Shown one piece after another: positions 59,541 to 64,000 of a stretch of DNA of 64,000 nt (position 1 is its first letter; each line of letters starts with the position of its first letter). Location of the stretch: NCBI RefSeq assembly GCF_003992595.1, contig NZ_RZNA01000005.1, positions 1-64,000 of the forward strand, given 5' to 3'. This DNA comes from Flagellimonas oceanensis (GTDB taxonomy: Bacteria > Bacteroidota > Bacteroidia > Flavobacteriales > Flavobacteriaceae). The notes beneath the pieces are model-generated. The model saw only the letters and a program-made list of their open reading frames with translations, was not told where the DNA came from and ran no database searches. The translations under genes were made by a program, and so were the position numbers.

Positions 59541-60815
59541 ATGAAAAAACTAATTACTTCCTTGATTTACCTATTTACGGTCATAGTGTTTGCCCAAGAC
59601 ACCTATTTGCATTGCGGACGCATCGTGGATGTGGAGAACGGGAAAATTTTGAAAGAGAAAACCATTGTGGTTTCCGGAACATCCATTAAGTCAATTGAAG
59701 ATGGGTATGTAAATGGTGGTTCTGCAAATGTTGTGGTCGATTTGAAAAACAAGACCGTTATGCCGGGATTTATAGATATGCACGTACATATTGAGTCAGA
59801 ATCCAATCCAGCAGCCTATATCCAAACCTTTACCCTGAATGAAGCAGATATAGCCTTTAACTCGACTGTCTATGCAAAGAAAACGCTAATGGCAGGATTC
59901 ACTACGGTTCGTGATCTTGGAGGAAGCGGAGTGAATATTTCCCTGAGGAATGCCATAAACAAGGGGACTGTTGAGGGGCCTAGAATTTTTACTGCAGGGA
60001 AAGCAATTGGAACTACGGGAGGTCATGCCGACCCAACCAATGGTATGAAAAAATCATTGATGGGGGATCCTGGGCCAAAAGAAGGCGTGGTAAACTCTGT
60101 TGATGATGCAAGAAAAGCCGTGAGACAACGCTATAAAGATGGAGCTGATGTTATCAAAATAACTGCTACGGGAGGAGTTTTGAGTGTGGCCAAGAGCGGA
60201 CAAAATCCACAGTTTACCACAGAGGAGATAAAGAGCATTACCTCTACAGCGAAGGATTACAATTTTTTGACTGCGGCTCACGCTCACGGAGATGAGGGGA
60301 TGCGAAGAGCTGTATTGGGAGGTATCAAAACTATTGAACATGGAACACTGATGAGTGATGAAACCATGGATTTGATGATTGAGCACGATACTTATTTGGT
60401 ACCTACGATCACAGCAGGAAAGGAAGTTGCACAAAAGGCTACTAAGCCTGGGTATTATCCAGAAGTAGTAGCCAAAAAAGCGATAGAGATTGGTCCGAAA
60501 ATCCAATCGATGTTTGCCAGAGCATACAAAAAAGGCGTGCCAATTGCATTTGGGACAGATGCGGGTGTTTATCCGCATGGTGAAAATGCAAGGGAATTTG
60601 TGTACATGGTTGAGGCTGGAATGCCTATTATGGAAGCTATTAAATCAGCAACGATTACCAATGCCAACCTTCTGGGAATGGATGACTTGGGACAATTGAA
60701 AAAAGGATTTATTGCAGACATTGTTGCAGTGGATGGAAATCCGGATAAGGATGTGGAAAGTTTGAAGAACGTTTCTTTTGTAATGAAAGAAGGTAAAATC
60801 TTTAAGGAGGAATAA
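59541..60815 (+). CDS. Secreted amidohydrolase (imidazolonepropionase/Xaa-Pro dipeptidase-like)
   Basis: 424 residues with a signal peptide ending at VFAQ (19). The metal site of the amidohydrolase superfamily is complete: His81 and His83 in DMHVHIE, carboxylated Lys206 in VIKITATGG, His247/His249 in AAHAHG, His267 in IEHGTL and Asp340 in FGTDAG. The family cuts cyclic amides or Xaa-Pro dipeptides; I cannot name the substrate. It acts outside the cytoplasm. It has its own promoter and is flanked by terminators or unrelated genes. Confidence 0.85.
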   Translation: MKKLITSLIYLFTVIVFAQDTYLHCGRIVDVENGKILKEKTIVVSGTSIKSIEDGYVNGGSANVVVDLKNKTVMPGFIDMHVHIESESNPAAYIQTFTLNEADIAFNSTVYAKKTLMAGFTTVRDLGGSGVNISLRNAINKGTVEGPRIFTAGKAIGTTGGHADPTNGMKKSLMGDPGPKEGVVNSVDDARKAVRQRYKDGADVIKITATGGVLSVAKSGQNPQFTTEEIKSITSTAKDYNFLTAAHAHGDEGMRRAVLGGIKTIEHGTLMSDETMDLMIEHDTYLVPTITAGKEVAQKATKPGYYPEVVAKKAIEIGPKIQSMFARAYKKGVPIAFGTDAGVYPHGENAREFVYMVEAGMPIMEAIKSATITNANLLGMDDLGQLKKGFIADIVAVDGNPDKDVESLKNVSFVMKEGKIFKEE

Positions 60816-60846
60816 TCCCAAACCCCGGTTTGTACGTAAATAGAGT

Positions 60847-61203
60847 ATGCTGCCCAAGTACAATGACAGTCTGGAGTTGCTGGAAGGCGTTCGGCGCGAG
60901 CAACTCTATCAAAACCTATTAGTGCAACTCAAAAAGGATTTTGAATTGGCCAATGTGCCTATCAACATCCCTTTGGACATTTCCCCGGAAGAACTTAAAA
61001 GTACCATACACGAGAAAATCTACTTTTTAATAGTGGAAAAGTTTCCGGAATATCTCAACTTGTTGTACGTCGTGGACATCTCGGAGAGCGAAGTGAAAAA
61101 GATAGCTCCATCCGATGTTGTCGATATTTCGGCGGAGGTATCCTTTTTATTGTTGAAAAGGGAATGGCAAAAAGTGTGGTACAAAGCCAAATATAGCAGT
61201 TGA
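60847..61203 (+). CDS. Conserved hypothetical protein
   Basis: 118 residues with no signal peptide, no span and no motif that I know. Composition is charged, with alternating helices (DSLELLEGVRREQLYQNLLV near the start) and a C-terminal WQKVWYKAKYSS. It follows the amidohydrolase by 31 bases and ends 7 bases before a convergent gene. It is probably real because the frame is intact in the only space available. Confidence 0.5.
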   Translation: MLPKYNDSLELLEGVRREQLYQNLLVQLKKDFELANVPINIPLDISPEELKSTIHEKIYFLIVEKFPEYLNLLYVVDISESEVKKIAPSDVVDISAEVSFLLLKREWQKVWYKAKYSS

Positions 61204-61210
61204 CCTTTGG

Positions 61211-62311
61211 TCAGACCTTCACGTAAATACCCTTTTTGTCCAGAAAGTAGCCCACGACCCAACAAGTGAGCATTACCCAAAGGGCAAACAACAAGGAGCC
61301 TACATATCCACCGGACCACGATATAAATATGTTGTCGGCAATCCATCTGTATAACGATTCCCCATTGACGTCAATGGCAAATAGGGTTATGATGAACAGT
61401 TCGGACAACAAGTAAATGAACAGGGTGTTTTTGCCAAAGACCTCAAAAAAGTAACTCCAACTTTTGGCTTTTTTCATGTCCAGGATATAAATAAGCGTAG
61501 CGATGGCAAAAAGGTCTATGCCACAGGTAAGCAACACAAAGGAGCTTGTCCACAGTTTCTTGTTGATGGGCAGAATCAAGTCCCATGCCAATCCCGCGAA
61601 GACCAAAGCAAAACCGAACATCATCAACTTGGCCACCGTTTCAAAGTTTTGGCCATTGTTCTGGATAAATCTGCCCGCCAAGTAACCAATGATCACATTT
61701 ACAATCGCAGGAAGGGTGCTCAACAACCCCTCGGGGTCAAAGGCAATCCCTTCCCCGTGGTACATGTGGTTGGCACCAATGAGCCATTTGTCCAGTTTTA
61801 GGACTGCATTGCCCGTTAAGGTAAGGTCGCCAAAACCGATTAAAATGAGATGGTAGCCCACTAAAAAGACAGCACTCAGCCAAATGGCCGTTTTGGTCTT
61901 CACAAAATGAAGGATGATGGAGGCGAACATATAACAGAGCGCAATACGCTGCAGGACACCAAAGACCCGGGTTTCTGAGAACGGTTTCAATTGGCCGTCA
62001 TCAAAAAACGGATACCAGTACATTAAAAAACCCAAAAGAAAGATGATGGCGGTGCGCTTCAATATCTTTTTGAAGACGGCGGATTGTCCCATGCTCTCAT
62101 ATTTTTTCATGCTAAAGCTCATCGAGTTTCCCACGACGAAAAGGAAAGTGGGGAAAACAAGGTCGGTCAATGTGAAACCGTTCCAATCTGCGTGCAACAA
62201 TGGCGAAAATGAGGTGGAGCCATTTCCGGGAGAGTTGACAATGATCATCAAAGCGACATCCAACCCCCTGAAAACATCAAGGGAGAGGTATCTGTTTTTA
62301 AGTTTGGACAT
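61211..62311 (-). CDS. Heparan-alpha-glucosaminide N-acetyltransferase-like membrane protein (DUF5009)
   Basis: About 366 residues from ATG 62311 (MSKLKNRYLSLD); a start 27 bases upstream is also in frame. About ten membrane spans; the signature LDVFRGLDVALMIIVNS with FPTFLFVVGNSMSFSM near residue 50 defines the NagX/DUF5009 acyltransferase group. Such proteins may acetylate amino sugars across the inner membrane, using acetyl-CoA on the inner face. The substrate is unknown. It is convergent with the small hypothetical gene. Confidence 0.78.
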   Translation of the reverse strand: MSKLKNRYLSLDVFRGLDVALMIIVNSPGNGSTSFSPLLHADWNGFTLTDLVFPTFLFVVGNSMSFSMKKYESMGQSAVFKKILKRTAIIFLLGFLMYWYPFFDDGQLKPFSETRVFGVLQRIALCYMFASIILHFVKTKTAIWLSAVFLVGYHLILIGFGDLTLTGNAVLKLDKWLIGANHMYHGEGIAFDPEGLLSTLPAIVNVIIGYLAGRFIQNNGQNFETVAKLMMFGFALVFAGLAWDLILPINKKLWTSSFVLLTCGIDLFAIATLIYILDMKKAKSWSYFFEVFGKNTLFIYLLSELFIITLFAIDVNGESLYRWIADNIFISWSGGYVGSLLFALWVMLTCWVVGYFLDKKGIYVKV

Positions 62312-62395
62312 GTTCAGTTGGCTTAGCTGGTCGCCCAAGTTAAATTATTTTTAGTTTCCTCTGTTAATTTCAGTTAAAAATTTCATTTTTATTGC

Positions 62396-62430
62396 TTTGG
62401 TGTTCATTCTGTGATATAGTTGTAAATTTG
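62396..62430 (+). promoter_or_regulatory. Promoter of sucA
   Basis: TAAATTTG (62423-62430) is a full -7 match; TTTG at 62396-62399 is a plausible -33 element 23 bases before. The ATG is 90 bases further. Confidence 0.6.
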
Positions 62431-62520
62431 AATAAGAAATTAAAGGGAATGCAAGCATATAAATGCTAAAACCCGTATTTTTGACAAAATTTTCCATAAA
62501 GTTTTGGAGAAACAGAAAGA

Positions 62521-64000
62521 ATGGACAAATATTCATTTTTAAATGCTGCGCACACATCGTTTTTTGCGGAGCAATACGATAAATATCTAACGAATCCCGA
62601 TAATGTAGAGCCCAGTTGGAGGGCTTTTTTTCAAGGATTTGATTTTGGTTTGGAAGGTTCCCTCGAAGATTTGGGGATCGAATCCGATAAGAGCGGAATG
62701 GTCGTGCTTTCCAATGGAAGGAAAGTGGAAATGCCCGAAGCCCTTCAAAAGGAGTTTCAGGTCATTCGCCTGATTGACGGTTACCGCTCCAGAGGACACC
62801 TTTTCACCGAAACCAATCCAGTAAGGGAGAGAAGAAAGTATGTCCCTACTTTGGACATCGATAATTTTGGACTGAACCAAGACGATCTCGATACTGTTTT
62901 TGATGCAGGAAAGATACTGGGTATCGGCCCGGCCTCATTAAAGGAGATCATCCGTCATTTGGAAAGCATCTATTGTGATGCCATCGGGGTGGAGTACATG
63001 TACATCCGCACCCCGGAACGTATCCAATGGATCCAGGATTGGCTCAACAAGAACGACAATCACCCAAACTATACCCCGGACGAGAAGAAGAACATCCTCA
63101 GGAAATTGAACGAGGCCGTTTCTTTCGAGAGTTTTTTGCACACTAAATATGTGGGTCAAAAACGATTTTCGCTCGAAGGAGGTGAATCCTTGATTCCGGC
63201 ATTGGATGTGATCATTGAAAAAGCTGCGGACAAAGGCGTAAAGCAATTTGTAGTGGGGATGGCCCACCGGGGACGCTTGAACGTGCTTACCAATATTTTC
63301 GGGAAGTCGCCAAAGGACATCTTCAGTGAGTTCGATGGAAAGGATTACGAGGAAACCATCTTTGATGGGGATGTGAAATATCACTTGGGATGGACCTCGA
63401 AGCGTGAAACGGATTCTGGGAAGATGATCAATATGAACATTGCCCCGAACCCATCGCATTTGGAGACCGTCAACTCGATTGTTGAAGGGATTTCTCGTGC
63501 CAAGCAAGATCGCGATCATAGTGAGGAAATATCCGAAGTGCTGCCGATCTTGATTCATGGTGATGCCGCTTTTGCTGCCCAAGGCGTGGTTTACGAAACC
63601 ATTCAAATGGCACGTTTGGACGGGTATACCACAGGAGGAACCATCCATATCGTGGTGAACAACCAGATTGGATTTACCACCAACTATTTGGATGCAAGGT
63701 CCTCGACCTATTGTACCGATGTGGGCAAAGTGACGCTTTCGCCGGTACTTCACGTCAATGCCGATGATGCGGAGGCCGTGGTACACGCCACAACTTTTGC
63801 GTTGGAATACAGGATGCGGTACAAGCGTGATATTTTCTTGGATTTATTGGGCTATAGAAAGTATGGGCACAACGAGGGGGATGAGCCTAAGTTTACCCAG
63901 CCTTTGTTGTACAAATCCATATCAAAACATAAAAACCCAAGGGATATTTACGCGGAGAAATTGATTGCCGAAGGTGTGATCGATGAAAACTACGTAAAGG
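62521..64000 (+). CDS. sucA: 2-oxoglutarate dehydrogenase E1 component, 5' part
   Basis: Open from the ATG at 62521 to the window end, 493 codons of an expected 900 or so. The N-terminal DKYSFLNAAHTSFFAEQYD, then GMAHRGRLNVLTNI, and the thiamine diphosphate motif GDAAFAAQG near residue 347 with NNQIGFTT, are all typical. It decarboxylates 2-oxoglutarate and passes succinyl groups to SucB in the TCA cycle. The 3' end and sucB lie outside the window. Confidence 0.95.
   Translation, partial: MDKYSFLNAAHTSFFAEQYDKYLTNPDNVEPSWRAFFQGFDFGLEGSLEDLGIESDKSGMVVLSNGRKVEMPEALQKEFQVIRLIDGYRSRGHLFTETNPVRERRKYVPTLDIDNFGLNQDDLDTVFDAGKILGIGPASLKEIIRHLESIYCDAIGVEYMYIRTPERIQWIQDWLNKNDNHPNYTPDEKKNILRKLNEAVSFESFLHTKYVGQKRFSLEGGESLIPALDVIIEKAADKGVKQFVVGMAHRGRLNVLTNIFGKSPKDIFSEFDGKDYEETIFDGDVKYHLGWTSKRETDSGKMINMNIAPNPSHLETVNSIVEGISRAKQDRDHSEEISEVLPILIHGDAAFAAQGVVYETIQMARLDGYTTGGTIHIVVNNQIGFTTNYLDARSSTYCTDVGKVTLSPVLHVNADDAEAVVHATTFALEYRMRYKRDIFLDLLGYRKYGHNEGDEPKFTQPLLYKSISKHKNPRDIYAEKLIAEGVIDENYVK

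Noticed and set aside
1-64000. CRISPR array
   Set aside because: I saw no regularly spaced repeats of 25-40 bases with unique spacers and no cas-like genes in the window.

Overview
The window looks like the chromosome of a marine member of the Flavobacteriaceae (Bacteroidota); an Allomuricauda/Flagellimonas-like genus is possible but I cannot prove it. Reasons: Bacteroidetes-type promoters (TAnnTTTG), a fused CcoN-CcoO cbb3 oxidase, a CTnDOT-type tra operon with RteC, and many flavobacterial single-copy families (DUF2490, WaaA, SucA, TonB).

Positions 1 to about 24,081 are the right-hand part of an integrative and conjugative element (ICE) whose left part lies outside the window. It ends in a displaced 3' fragment of a tRNA-Leu gene (24027-24081), with the tyrosine integrase just inside. 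Going inward from that end come a control module (integrase, asparaginase-domain protein, membrane LuxR regulator, RteC, excisionase-like HTH, DnaD-like and DnaC-like proteins), a two-gene ietAS-type defence module (AAA ATPase plus subtilase), a conjugation amidase, the operon traE-F-G-I-J-K-M-N, and a second cargo zone with a TrlF/Ppl-like PHP-ATPase and a divergent AlbA_2-type regulator. At the left edge an IS256-family element has split the coupling-protein (VirD4/TraG-like) gene, so this ICE copy has probably lost self-transfer.

From about 24,100 to the end is ordinary chromosome, dominated by a low-oxygen and energy-stress island: an Fnr-type regulator divergent from a cbb3 oxidase operon (ccoI, ccoS, ccoNO, ccoQ, ccoP, ccoG, fixH, a TauE/SafE-like gene), an acetyl-CoA hydrolase/transferase, oxygen-independent HemN, three universal stress proteins, a GCS2-like/CBS fusion, TonB, an outer-membrane DUF2490 protein, a ROK kinase, an SLC13 permease, PEP carboxykinase, phosphofructokinase and a short ribosome hibernation factor.

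The most striking new observation is a palindrome family TGAYA-NN-TRTCA found at nine places in this island. In nine of the ten promoters I could line up, exactly 23 bases separate it from a Bacteroidetes -7 element (24 in the tenth), i.e. centred near -41. One palindrome between the regulator and ccoI serves both directions with the same 23-base spacing. This defines a probable Fnr regulon that can be read directly from the sequence.

After 54,200 come unrelated housekeeping genes: sugar transporter, WaaA (Kdo transferase), DegT aminotransferase, GalE, an amidohydrolase, an acyltransferase-like membrane protein and the start of sucA, which runs off the window end.
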